From contig WGMI01000002.1 of NCBI GenBank assembly GCA_016125155.1, positions 1 to 64,000 on the forward strand: a stretch of DNA of 64,000 nt, in the 5' to 3' direction. Both the position numbers and the translations under genes were made by a program. This DNA comes from a bacterium (GTDB lineage: Bacteria; Bacteroidota; Bacteroidia; Flavobacteriales; Schleiferiaceae). Of this stretch, positions 36,958-44,934 are shown in pieces; the first letter of the stretch is position 1; the number at the start of each line of letters is the position of its first letter. Under the pieces are notes generated by a model, which worked only from the letters and a program-made list of their open reading frames with translations, had not been told where the DNA came from and did no database searches.

Positions 36958-38045
36958 GTTTCGAGGGCGTGGCATAAGACCGATTCGAGTTGCACAGCAG
37001 AGTCACTCCAGCGGTAGAGCGAAATCCCCTGCGGTCGAATCCCGCTCCCCCAGGTTCGGATCAGCGCTTCGGCCCAGGCATCGGGGTTGTGCGGGGGCAG
37101 TTTCTCGATGTGCGGGCCAAAACATTCGCTCAGCACGGGAATATCGGAGGCCAACACCTTGAGCCCCCAGTGAACGGCCTCTGCGACCGGCATTCCAAAC
37201 CCCTCGTAAACGCTCGGAAAGAGCAAGGCCTCGGCCTTTGAAAACAAAAAACGCATTTGCCCCTCGCTCAGATAGGGTGCCCATTGCACCCGTTGAGAGA
37301 GCGCTCGGTCGGCCTCGACCCGTTTGCGCAGAGCTTGTCCATAGGAGAGCCCGGCGCCCGCAATCAGGAGTTTCATCGATCGGCACGACTCTTTCCGCAG
37401 CGCATCGAGCACCACGTCGATGTTTTTGTGCGGATAGGTGGCGCCTACCACCAAAAAAAAGCGCTCGGGAACATCGCTCCAGACTTCGGGAATCAGGGTG
37501 TCGTCTACGGCTGGGGGAACAATGTGGACGGGGTGGTCGGGGTTCAGACCAAACCGCTGTCGGATTTCGGAGGCGGAAAACGCGGAAACCGAGATTAGGC
37601 TGCGGGCTTTTCGCGCCATGGGGGCCACCTTGCTCTTGAAATAGCGGTGCTGGAGTTTGTGCTGGTCGGGAAAGGCCAAGGCCAGGGTGTCGTGGATGGT
37701 AAAAGCCGTTTGAGGAGCGAGCTGGATCGCGCCATGACTGCTCGGGGCATAGATCAAATCGCGCTTGCCGACCCATCGATTCAATCCCCAACGGTTCCAG
37801 GCAAAGCGATAAAAAGGAGCCGTTCGGGGAAACAGATCGCCCCGGAGTTGGGCGGGAATGGATGCAATTTCAAAACCATCGAATGCGGTAGAACGCAGGC
37901 TATCCAGCCCCTCCGGAAGCAACAAGACCATTTTGGAGGCCATGGAACTCCCTTTGAGTGCCTCGAGCAAACGGATCGAATACCGCCCCACCCCTCCCGG
38001 ACGGGCGTCTACCATGCTCAGATTAACCCATATCCTTCGACTCAT
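36954..38045 (-). CDS. GT4 glycosyltransferase (second of two)
   Basis: This protein has 363 residues from the ATG at 38045. MSRRIWVNLSMVDARPGGVGRYSIRLLEAL begins the GT-B fold. The donor site shows FLVVGATYPHKNIDVVLDAL and PSVYEGFGMPVAEAVHWGLKVLASDIPVLSE, as in mannosyltransferase B/C-type enzymes. The longer frame opening upstream runs antisense to nothing useful and lacks a start signal, so I prefer 38045. It is translationally coupled to the other glycosyltransferase. Confidence 0.87.
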   Translation of the reverse strand: MSRRIWVNLSMVDARPGGVGRYSIRLLEALKGSSMASKMVLLLPEGLDSLRSTAFDGFEIASIPAQLRGDLFPRTAPFYRFAWNRWGLNRWVGKRDLIYAPSSHGAIQLAPQTAFTIHDTLALAFPDQHKLQHRYFKSKVAPMARKARSLISVSAFSASEIRQRFGLNPDHPVHIVPPAVDDTLIPEVWSDVPERFFLVVGATYPHKNIDVVLDALRKESCRSMKLLIAGAGLSYGQALRKRVEADRALSQRVQWAPYLSEGQMRFLFSKAEALLFPSVYEGFGMPVAEAVHWGLKVLASDIPVLSECFGPHIEKLPPHNPDAWAEALIRTWGSGIRPQGISLYRWSDSAVQLESVLCHALET

Positions 38046-38100
38046 AAAGCTTGTTTTGTGTCTTTTAAATCTCTTCAATTCAAGTAAAAATCGAAAGCAT

Positions 38101-38946
38101 TTAAGAAGCGGAATCCGGGGTTGGCTGAGAAACTTTATCGTCCTGACGCATCCGCCGGACCCGGGCCGAACTGTGCCCCATTCCCTGGAGTTCGAGCTGT
38201 TCGCGGGCGACAAAAGTCTTGCTTGCTCCGAGGATGTCCCCTATAGGAGACAGCAATTCCATGGATTTCAGATGGGGTTTTTTGATGTCGGGGCGGATGG
38301 GCCACGCGACAAAAGAGGACGCGTCGAAGGGCTTAAACCATTCGGACAGCGCTTCGGTGGGGATTCTTTCGTCCAACCATTCGCGCTCGAGTTCCCGGGG
38401 CAAAATCAAGGGGGCCCGGTGGTGTCCGATTTGCAGGAGGAGATCGTTGGCGGCCGTGGTGATGATGGAAAAGCCGTGGAGGATTTCCCCGGTTACCGGA
38501 TCGGTCCAGTGGTCCCAAATTCCCGCCATGGCGAAGAGTGCATCGCCTGATGCGCGACGCACGAGGTACGGCTTGGAGAGTTTTTCCTTTTCCGGTCCTT
38601 CGATAAATCCGTCGGCCAGCACCAGGCAGCGCTGGGTTCGGATGGGTTTTCGAAAGGAGGGCTTTTGGAAAATTCCGGCCGCGCCCGCATACAAGGGGTC
38701 GTTGTCGGGATTGTGGTCTCCTTCGGCCCGTGCATTGATCAGGAGCATTCGCTTCTGGGCCCAAAAAGGCGTAAGCCCGAACCGGAGCAGTTGAATGACT
38801 TCGGGGCGCCCCGAAAGGATGACCGGAGCCGATTCTCCCGGAGCCACATTGGAACTCGAAAGAAAGAGCCCGGGCTTTTCAAACCGAGCTGCAAAGCGCG
38901 ATTCGACCTCCTCGATTCGACTCACAGTGGTATAGCGTCCGCACAT
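38101..38946 (-). CDS. SRAP-domain protein (YedK/HMCES-like abasic-site crosslinker)
   Basis: I start this at ATG 38946 so that Met removal exposes Cys2 (MCGRYTT), the residue that forms the thiazolidine link to abasic sites in this family; the ATG four codons upstream would bury it. Other active-site residues are N71 in LINARAEG, E116 in ADGFIEG and H175 in GHHRAPLILP. The 281-residue length includes a C-terminal tail beyond the core. It should protect abasic sites in single-stranded DNA at stalled forks. It sits among other damage-response genes. Confidence 0.92.
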   Translation of the reverse strand: MCGRYTTVSRIEEVESRFAARFEKPGLFLSSSNVAPGESAPVILSGRPEVIQLLRFGLTPFWAQKRMLLINARAEGDHNPDNDPLYAGAAGIFQKPSFRKPIRTQRCLVLADGFIEGPEKEKLSKPYLVRRASGDALFAMAGIWDHWTDPVTGEILHGFSIITTAANDLLLQIGHHRAPLILPRELEREWLDERIPTEALSEWFKPFDASSFVAWPIRPDIKKPHLKSMELLSPIGDILGASKTFVAREQLELQGMGHSSARVRRMRQDDKVSQPTPDSAS

Positions 38947-39025
38947 AAAGGGCTGCAATAGGGATTAAACAAGGTATTCTTTCTTTCGAAGCGCGCAGTA
39001 GGACCTGGGCTTCGACCGCTTCGGA

Positions 39026-39805
39026 TCAGTGAATCAGGTTTTGTTTGAGGGTGCGCAAATCGCCGCGGATTTCGTCCAGAACCTCGCTGACGTGGCGCAG
39101 ACCATCGGATCCCTCTCCGGGCTCGGGAAGTCGAAAGCTGACGTACCCCCTTGCCTTCCACACTTCGCATACCTCCGAGGCGGAGAGTACGAAGGGGCGA
39201 AACTTCGGGTTGTCGGATTTCATCAACAGGGTTCCGTCTTCCCGCAGTCGATTGACCACGCGTTTGTAGACCACGCCCTCTTCCCGGGTAAGGACCACAT
39301 GGCATTCGTCGCTCTTGATGTCGTTCCAATCGGCCAGATATTCGCACAGCACATACGACCCGGGGTGAACGGGCAGCATGCTCTCCCCCTCTATTTGGAA
39401 GACCCGGTAACTCCGCTTGGGCGACAGCTCGATAAAGGGCATGCGAAAGTGCGGTAGATTTTTGATGAACTCCGTATCTCCGTACCCATGGGCGTATCCG
39501 GCAGCCGCTTTGATCGGGACCAGCGAAATGTGTTCTTCGCCCTCGGCGTCTACCGCCACGGGCAATACCCGGAGGTTCCGCCCTGAAGCATCGGGTTCGC
39601 TAGGCGCCCCCTGAACCCCTGAAACGAGTTCGTCGAGGGTGCATCGAAAGAGCGCGGCCATATGCTGAAGGGTCTTGAGTGCAGGCTCGGCCCGGCCCTC
39701 CTCGTAGGCGCCAACAACGGCTCGGCTCAAGCCAAGTCGTTCTGCAAGAGCTGCTTGAGTAAGACCTTCTCGCTTCCGAAGAACCTTTAAATGATGTTGA
39801 AGCAT
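39026..39805 (-). CDS. XRE-S24 (LexA-like) self-cleaving regulator
   Basis: This protein has 259 residues. An XRE helix-turn-helix occupies about 5-60 (GLTQAALAERLGLSRAVVGAYEEGR). The S24 domain has the nucleophile S142 in GESMLPVHPGS and the general base K181 in VVYKRVV. A102-G103 in KAAAGYAHGYG is a candidate scissile bond 39 residues before the serine, as in LexA and UmuD. It is the probable SOS repressor in place of a classical LexA, and probably controls the dinB-dnaE and SRAP genes nearby. Its own promoter overlaps an inverted repeat. Confidence 0.9.
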   Translation of the reverse strand: MLQHHLKVLRKREGLTQAALAERLGLSRAVVGAYEEGRAEPALKTLQHMAALFRCTLDELVSGVQGAPSEPDASGRNLRVLPVAVDAEGEEHISLVPIKAAAGYAHGYGDTEFIKNLPHFRMPFIELSPKRSYRVFQIEGESMLPVHPGSYVLCEYLADWNDIKSDECHVVLTREEGVVYKRVVNRLREDGTLLMKSDNPKFRPFVLSASEVCEVWKARGYVSFRLPEPGEGSDGLRHVSEVLDEIRGDLRTLKQNLIH

Positions 39806-39814
39806 GCCGATTGG

Positions 39815-39833
39815 ATTTTGACAATGCTAAAAT
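39815..39833. promoter_or_regulatory. Candidate autoregulatory operator of the S24 regulator
   Basis: ATTTTGACAATGCTAAAAT has 5-bp inverted arms (ATTTT and AAAAT) and covers the -7 box of the S24 gene, where a repressor would block polymerase. The AT-rich arms make chance occurrence possible. Confidence 0.3.
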
Positions 39834-39852
39834 AGAAAGAAATCTAACAAAA
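39822..39852 (-). promoter_or_regulatory. Promoter of the S24 regulator gene
   Basis: On the minus strand TTTTG (39852-39848) is followed after 18 bases by TAGCATTG (39829-39822), one mismatch from TAnnTTTG. It ends 16 bases before the ATG at 39805. Confidence 0.45.
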
Positions 39853-40034
39853 TGAGCAAACCAGCAAAAAGAACAAAAAAAAAAATGAGGGGGCGGTACA
39901 CAGCTCCATTGAAAGAGGATGATTTGCCCTGATAATAAACCTAATAACTCATTAACTGATAGATTTTTAAAGAAAAATTACACTCCTGAGGAATCCCGCT
40001 CAACTAAAAAAACCTGATACCCATAATAAATCGC

Positions 40035-40042
40035 TAAATTTG
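40035..40042 (+). promoter_or_regulatory. -7 box for tRNA-Leu
   Basis: TAAATTTG, an exact TAnnTTTG match, lies 13 bases before the first base of tRNA-Leu, placing the transcription start a few bases upstream of the mature 5' end. Confidence 0.55.
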
Positions 40043-40055
40043 CGCCCCATTATCC

Positions 40056-40140
40056 GCGGATGTGGCGAAATTGGTAGACGCGCTGTCTTCAGGCGGCAGT
40101 GTCGCAAGACATGGGGGTTCGAGTCCCTTCATCCGCACCA
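40056..40140 (+). tRNA. tRNA-Leu (anticodon CAG)
   Basis: The acceptor arm GCGGATG pairs with CATCCGC, and the 3' CCA is encoded. The anticodon stem CTGTC/GGCAG holds the loop TTCAGGC, giving anticodon CAG. A long variable arm is present, as expected of a class II tRNA. The T-arm contains GGTTCGAGTCC. Confidence 0.95.
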
Positions 40141-40147
40141 CCCTTTC

Positions 40148-40173
40148 AGGCCGGAACTCCCGGCCTTTTTTTT
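40148..40173 (+). terminator. Terminator after tRNA-Leu
   Basis: AGGCCGG (40148-40154) pairs with CCGGCCT (40160-40166) around a 5-base loop, followed by a run of eight T. Confidence 0.9.
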
Positions 40174-40246
40174 GGAGTGCGCCCATCTCCTGAAACAAAA
40201 AAGCCTCTGAAGAACAGAAGCTTTTCTCATTCCAGATGCCTTGAAG

Positions 40247-40319
<73 letters not shown>

Positions 40320-40369
40320 AAAAGGGGCACAAAAATAATCGGGAAAGCCCAATCTTCGATGGCACCGGC

Positions 40370-40720
40370 TCACTTCGACCTTCGCACTTCGATCTGATTC
40401 GGGGAAATCAATCGCCACTCAAATTCGTATACACCCCAAGGCCAGTCCGGGTCTCCCGTTCGATGTGTGATGAAATCTTCCTGAAATCCCCTGCTTTTAA
40501 GTAAGAAAGAGGAAATGACCACCTCTTGATCGACACACACTTCAACCAACAACGCCCGATTTGAATGCAAAATCCGATCGATGTTGCGAACTGATGCTTC
40601 TCGGCTTCGGCGTGCATTATTGTAGGAATTCCTACATTCAGTGCTACAGAACTTTTGATCCGATCGTCCTTTGAGAAGGGCCCCACAATCGAGACAAGTC
40701 GACTTTGTATCGGACAACAT
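40370..40720 (-). CDS. Small zinc-ribbon protein of unknown function
   Basis: This protein has 116 residues. The N-terminus has a four-Cys zinc-binding pattern, CLDCG then KFCSTECRNSYNN, as in DUF2116-like zinc ribbons. A basic stretch (NARRSREASVRN) follows. The C-terminal half has a VYEFEWRLISPNQIEVRR ending. The layout fits a small nucleic-acid-binding or ribosome-associated protein. It is divergent from ssb, with a pair of direct repeats in the shared upstream region. Confidence 0.7.
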   Translation of the reverse strand: MLSDTKSTCLDCGALLKGRSDQKFCSTECRNSYNNARRSREASVRNIDRILHSNRALLVEVCVDQEVVISSFLLKSRGFQEDFITHRTGDPDWPWGVYEFEWRLISPNQIEVRRSK

Positions 40721-40760
40721 GATTTTTAGAGATGATTCACACCTTGTAATGAGAAAGCCG

Positions 40761-40789
40761 AAGTAGTTACAATCGATTAAAAGTAGTTA
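40761..40789. promoter_or_regulatory. Pair of direct repeats between the zinc-ribbon gene and ssb
   Basis: AAGTAGTTA occurs at 40761-40769 and again at 40781-40789, exactly 20 bases apart (two helical turns). The spacing would let a protein bind both on one face of the DNA. It lies 54 bases before the ssb ATG and about 40 before the zinc-ribbon start. Confidence 0.4.
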
Positions 40790-40842
40790 AAAATATAATA
40801 CTATTCTTTCATTTCGCACATTTGTGTCAAATCAGCAATGTC

Positions 40843-41187
40843 ATGAACAGTGTACGAAACCAAGTGACCCTCATTGGAAACACGGGGGCGGATCCCGAAA
40901 TCAAAACGTTTGGGGAAAATGGAAAGTTGGCAACCCTGAGCATAGCCACGAATGAAAACTACAAAAACCAAAAAGGGGAGCGTGTAACTGAGACGCAGTG
41001 GCACCACGTGGTGGCATGGGGTCGGAATGCGGAGTATGTCGAGAAGAATGTGACCAAGGGACAGGCGTTGGCCGTGAGCGGACGCTTGGTCAATCGGTCG
41101 TACGAAAAAGATGGCGAGAAGAAATACGTCACCGAAGTCGTCGCGAACGAAGTGGTCTTGTTCCATCCACAGAACACCGCACAGTGA
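40843..41187 (+). CDS. ssb: Short single-stranded DNA-binding protein
   Basis: This is a 114-residue protein from the ATG at 40843, whose N-terminus MNSVRNQVTLIGNTGADPEIK fits SSB. The OB fold is complete, with TQWHHVVAWGRNAEYVEKNVTKGQALAVSGRL. It ends at VVLFHPQNTAQ without the Gly/Pro-rich linker and acidic DDDIPF-type tip that recruits partner proteins. It is therefore probably an accessory SSB, with the main housekeeping copy elsewhere. A strong hairpin follows the stop. Confidence 0.92.
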   Translation: MNSVRNQVTLIGNTGADPEIKTFGENGKLATLSIATNENYKNQKGERVTETQWHHVVAWGRNAEYVEKNVTKGQALAVSGRLVNRSYEKDGEKKYVTEVVANEVVLFHPQNTAQ

Positions 41188-41193
41188 AGCGCG

Positions 41194-41217
41194 GGGCGCC
41201 CCGGAAACGGGGCGCCC
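41194..41217. terminator. Hairpin between convergent ssb and M14 genes
   Basis: GGGCGCCCC (41194-41202) pairs with GGGGCGCCC (41209-41217) around a 6-base loop. This 9-bp all-GC stem is followed by only two T on the plus strand. It probably ends ssb transcription and may work in both directions. Confidence 0.65.
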
Positions 41218-41238
41218 TTCCCCACAGAATCGAATTCC

Positions 41239-42387
41239 TTACAGAAACGACGAATTGGGGTCGGATACCGCTTCCCAAGCTCGGATCAACCCCGGACCTG
41301 GAGATTCATCGGGGCTCAAGCGCAGGAATCGTCCGCTGATCTCGTTGCGCGAAACAGCACCGGTTAAATCCCCCATTTCCGCCAAGAGTGCCTCGCCTAC
41401 CAATTCCCCTGAAACCAGTTTCTCGACATACCGCCATCCGAGGTCGGTCAGAATCCTATTGCCCTTCCATTCAACTGCAGCAGACCGATCTACCCAATCG
41501 TACAAGCCGATTTGATTCTGCTGTAAACCCAGGCGAAGCACCCCCTCGGTTTCGATGCCAGCGGTTTCCATCGCGTTCTCTAAGGAGAAAAGCAGTTGAA
41601 GAATCACGAAACCGAGCTCTTCAACGCTCTGGTTTCGGAGAAAATCGCTTCCCTTGATGCCAGATTCGATCAGCACGGTTCCCGATCCTTGCTCCTGAGC
41701 CCATTCTCCGAACGCGGTCGGATAATACGACTCATCGAACAAGCCCCAGGATGATCTTTTTAAAGAATTTACATTTGTCAATAGACGTTCTACCCAATGA
41801 ACGGCGCGCAATCGCCCTTGCTCGGCATTGGGGTTGATTGTGTATAAGCGAGGGATGGCCAAGGCCAACGTGGTGGGTACTGCGCTTTGCCCCAATCGAA
41901 ACAAGCTTCGTTGGTCGTGAAGATTGAGGCTGTAATGAGGCTTAAATTCTGTGATCTGTTTGCTTAAGAAGCGGGCTTCGGTACTGACTTGTTTTCGAGC
42001 ATCCCGATTGATGTCAATGCCGAGGGCGTTTCGCCGGGTCCAACGGTAGGCTCCGTCGGGATTGATCATCGGAAGAACTCTCAGTTTAATACGCTCCTTC
42101 AATTTACTTATGTAAACATCCTTCGATTGATGCAATATAGATAGGACTCCTTCCAAAGCACGGGTGCCGGTGCTTTCATTCCCATGCATTTGACTCCACG
42201 CTAAAACGCGGGTTGAGCCCATTCCCCACTCCCAAGTCATCAAGGGTCTTCCCTCTTCTGATAAGGCATGAGTCTTTGCTCCATAAAGCTGCGAAATGCG
42301 CTGATGAAAGGCCTCGGGCAAGTTGTATCGTCCCGGGTCTGTCCTCTTGATTACTTTCAAATAGCTTTGATAATCAACTTGATCCAC
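41239..42387 (-). CDS. M14 family zinc carboxypeptidase, cytoplasmic
   Basis: This protein has 382 residues with start GTG at 42387. The zinc site is HGNE in QMHGNESTGT, with the third ligand in SLNLHDQRS. INPDGAYRWTRRNALGIDINRD is the substrate-binding segment and the catalytic Glu is in TVLIESGIKG. No signal peptide is seen, so it probably acts on intracellular peptides, perhaps cell-wall peptide recycling products. It is convergent with ssb and divergent from the PhoD-like gene. Confidence 0.88.
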   Translation of the reverse strand: MDQVDYQSYLKVIKRTDPGRYNLPEAFHQRISQLYGAKTHALSEEGRPLMTWEWGMGSTRVLAWSQMHGNESTGTRALEGVLSILHQSKDVYISKLKERIKLRVLPMINPDGAYRWTRRNALGIDINRDARKQVSTEARFLSKQITEFKPHYSLNLHDQRSLFRLGQSAVPTTLALAIPRLYTINPNAEQGRLRAVHWVERLLTNVNSLKRSSWGLFDESYYPTAFGEWAQEQGSGTVLIESGIKGSDFLRNQSVEELGFVILQLLFSLENAMETAGIETEGVLRLGLQQNQIGLYDWVDRSAAVEWKGNRILTDLGWRYVEKLVSGELVGEALLAEMGDLTGAVSRNEISGRFLRLSPDESPGPGLIRAWEAVSDPNSSFL

Positions 42388-42451
42388 ACCAACCTGCTTT
42401 TATTTACACCGAGTTAACACCATTGGGAAGATCGATAAAGAAATTTAGTCC

Positions 42452-43789
42452 ATGATTTACTCCCCTCTCAAGTCTGCCGCAGCGTTCTTTTCGGGTGTCT
42501 ATATCGCCTTGGCTCCTGTGCTGGAGGCCCAAACAGCGCCCACCATCCTTTCTGGTCCGATGCTTGGAGCCCTCGAAATGAAAGAGGCGCGCATATGGCT
42601 ACAAATGAGTGAATCGTCTACGGTAACGGTCGTGTATCAGACCGATAATGGACCTCGTCGAAGCCAAACGCTGGAGGCAGTAAAGCCCGATGGATACACA
42701 CTTCATTTCACCCTCGATAGCCTTTCCCCTAATACGGTTTACAATTATAAATTCGAGGTGAGGAAAAGAGCCTCGGATAAGAAAGTGAAGACCCTTGGAG
42801 GCTACAGCTTTCGAACGCCGGAGGACTGGGCATTTAGAAAGGATCCTCCCGCATGGGAACTGGCTCTGGGGAGCTGTACCTACATCAACGAACCCGCATT
42901 GGACCGACCGGGCAAGCCCTACGGACAAAACCCTGCGATTTTTGAGCGCATAGCAGATCGACAACCCGAGGTCATGTTGTGGTTGGGCGATAACACCTAC
43001 CTCCGCCCTGCCGATTTTGGTAGCCGAGGCGGTGTACTCCATCGGTATACGCACAGCCGCAATGTACCCGAAATGCAGCGATTGCTCCAAACCTGCAGTC
43101 ATCAGGCGATTTGGGACGACCACGACTTTGGGCCCAACGATGCCGTGGGTTCCTACCCGTATAAAAATTGGAGCACCGAGGCTTTCCGCCTTTTTTGGGC
43201 CAATTCGGTCTATGGCGCGCACCACCCCAAGGATCAGACCGGATATTTCAACAGAGACGGCATCGACTTTATCCTGCTCGACAACCGCACTTGGCGCAGC
43301 AGCCCTGACTTGATTGAAGGGCGACAGATGCTGGGGAAAAGCCAAATTGACTGGCTGATTGACAATTTGAAATACAGCCGGGCCCCTTTTAAAATCGTCG
43401 CTTGTGGAAGCCAGGTACTCAATACTCTAGCGAAATACGAAAACATGGCAGTCTATGAACAGGAACAGTCCTATTTGCTGCACAGAATCGACGAAGAAGG
43501 CATTCGGGGAGTGGTGTTTGTGACTGGAGATCGACATCACACTGAACTTTCTCGTGTAGTTCTCCCCAAGGGAACCATAGTTTACGATTTAACCTGCAGC
43601 CCTTTGACCTCATCGACCAAGGGCAAAGACTACAGCGAGGAAAACGAACATCGTGTAGAAGGCACGTTGGTCAATGAGAACAATTTCGGACTCCTCAAAT
43701 TCGGGGGGACTTACAAAGCGCGGACACTTCAGATAGAAATTGTCAACGCCCAGGGGGAAACACTGTGGGCGCGAGATATCGATTTTTAA
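42452..43789 (+). CDS. PhoD-like alkaline phosphatase D family protein
   Basis: This 445-residue protein has an N-terminal signal (PLKSAAAFFSGVYIALAPVLEAQ) and a fibronectin-like N-terminal domain with TVYNYKFEV. The metal-binding phosphoesterase core follows: LGSCTYIN, LWLGDNTYLR, AIWDDHDFGPND and VFVTGDRHHTEL. These are PhoD-family landmarks for an exported phosphomonoesterase or phosphodiesterase. No T9SS domain is visible. It has its own upstream region. Confidence 0.9.
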   Translation: MIYSPLKSAAAFFSGVYIALAPVLEAQTAPTILSGPMLGALEMKEARIWLQMSESSTVTVVYQTDNGPRRSQTLEAVKPDGYTLHFTLDSLSPNTVYNYKFEVRKRASDKKVKTLGGYSFRTPEDWAFRKDPPAWELALGSCTYINEPALDRPGKPYGQNPAIFERIADRQPEVMLWLGDNTYLRPADFGSRGGVLHRYTHSRNVPEMQRLLQTCSHQAIWDDHDFGPNDAVGSYPYKNWSTEAFRLFWANSVYGAHHPKDQTGYFNRDGIDFILLDNRTWRSSPDLIEGRQMLGKSQIDWLIDNLKYSRAPFKIVACGSQVLNTLAKYENMAVYEQEQSYLLHRIDEEGIRGVVFVTGDRHHTELSRVVLPKGTIVYDLTCSPLTSSTKGKDYSEENEHRVEGTLVNENNFGLLKFGGTYKARTLQIEIVNAQGETLWARDIDF

Positions 43790-43860
43790 AGCCATATCAC
43801 ACCATTGACTAAATCTATAATTAAATCTATTTAATTGTAATTCTGATTTTTAGCGCGCTT

Positions 43861-43877
43861 AACTTAAATTATAAGTT
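43861..43877. promoter_or_regulatory. Palindrome upstream of the small HTH gene
   Basis: AACTTAAATTATAAGTT has perfect 6-bp arms (AACTTA and TAAGTT) around AATTA, the size and shape of an XRE-type operator. It lies 77 bases before the HTH ATG in a 165-base AT-rich gap. Confidence 0.4.
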
Positions 43878-43954
43878 CACACTTAATCTATTTGGATTAC
43901 ACCTGAGTCTTTCAGTGCAAATTTTCGATTTTTACAATTCTAAATTTCAGTGAA

Positions 43955-44359
43955 ATGGAAGGAGCGGACCCCCTAACCCTTCGCATGCTCGAGTTCATAG
44001 AGCATAAGGGAATGAGCAAATCGGAGTTTGCGGATGCCATCGGATTGAATCGCTCGATTCTTTCGCACGTGTTGAGCGGAAGAAACAAACCGAGTTTGGC
44101 CATGGTCGAGAAAATGGCTGCCGCTTTTGAAGAACTCGATTTGTACTGGTTGCTCCTTGGAAAAGAACGTGCGCTCTCTTCGCCCCCAGTTCTTCAAACG
44201 GAGGAAGTCGAGGTCGTAGCCCCGCGTACGGAAGAATTACCTCCGGTAAAAAATTCAGAGGCGGAACCCCAGACCCCGGTAGAACCAGTAGAAACAGAAA
44301 TTTTGTTGGTGCTGAATACAGATGGAACTTACCATCGTTACATCCCGAGGAAAAAGTAG
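43955..44359 (+). CDS. Small XRE-type helix-turn-helix regulator
   Basis: This protein has 134 residues. The N-terminal HTH spans about 8-70 (GMSKSEFADAIGLNRSILSHVLSGRNKPSLAMVEKM). A Pro/Glu-rich linker (about 75-115) leads to a short conserved-looking tail, ILLVLNTDGTYHRYIP. Members of this type are common in Bacteroidota and their targets are unknown. A palindrome upstream may be its own operator. Confidence 0.82.
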   Translation: MEGADPLTLRMLEFIEHKGMSKSEFADAIGLNRSILSHVLSGRNKPSLAMVEKMAAAFEELDLYWLLLGKERALSSPPVLQTEEVEVVAPRTEELPPVKNSEAEPQTPVEPVETEILLVLNTDGTYHRYIPRKK

Positions 44360-44379
44360 AGCACTCCGCGATTCCGCTT

Positions 44380-44387
44380 TATTTTTG
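44380..44387 (+). promoter_or_regulatory. -7 box for the DUF6580 gene
   Basis: TATTTTTG is an exact TAnnTTTG match ending 4 bases before the ATG at 44392, which would make the transcript leaderless. No -33 TTG is at the expected distance. Confidence 0.45.
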
Positions 44388-44391
44388 AACC

Positions 44392-44934
44392 ATGTCCTCG
44401 TCTACCCAAACACAACCCTCGTTCCGCAACTTGCGGTTGGCTCTTCCCTTGGTATTGATCTTGGTCGGGATGTTTACCCGATTGATTCCACATCCTCCGA
44501 ATTTTACCGCTATTGGTGCCGTAGCCCTGTTCGCAGGTGCACGGTTGCAACCCCGCAGTTTAGGAGTACTCGTGCCCTTATTGGCCATGTTCTTGACTGA
44601 TTTAATCCTCGGATTGCACAGTGGCATGCTCTGGGTCTATGTTTCTCTTTTGCCCCTTTGCGTGATGGGCTTTGCGACACCCCTGTATCAAGCCGCCAAA
44701 GTATTGGGCATGGGGGTTTTGGGCTCGGTGGTATTTTACCTCTTGTCCAATTTTGGCGTATGGATGGGCTCACCTGCGTATTCGGCCGATTATGCCGGCC
44801 TTTTGGCGTGCTATATCGCGGGCCTTCCTTTTTTGGGCAGTTTTGTCGCCGCCACCGCGTTTTATTCCGTCTTGATTTTTGGGGCCGACCGCGTACTCAC
44901 CACTCGGGGAAAGCTGTCGCAGGATATGGCCTAA
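44392..44934 (+). CDS. DUF6580-family membrane protein (ECF-transporter-like)
   Basis: This 180-residue protein has five or six hydrophobic helices. The motif RLIPHPPNFTAIGAVALFAGARL near the N-terminus is characteristic of DUF6580, a family related in pattern to S-components of ECF vitamin transporters. The ligand is unknown. The next gene begins directly after its stop, so it is likely co-transcribed with the FAD oxidoreductase. Confidence 0.82.
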   Translation: MSSSTQTQPSFRNLRLALPLVLILVGMFTRLIPHPPNFTAIGAVALFAGARLQPRSLGVLVPLLAMFLTDLILGLHSGMLWVYVSLLPLCVMGFATPLYQAAKVLGMGVLGSVVFYLLSNFGVWMGSPAYSADYAGLLACYIAGLPFLGSFVAATAFYSVLIFGADRVLTTRGKLSQDMA

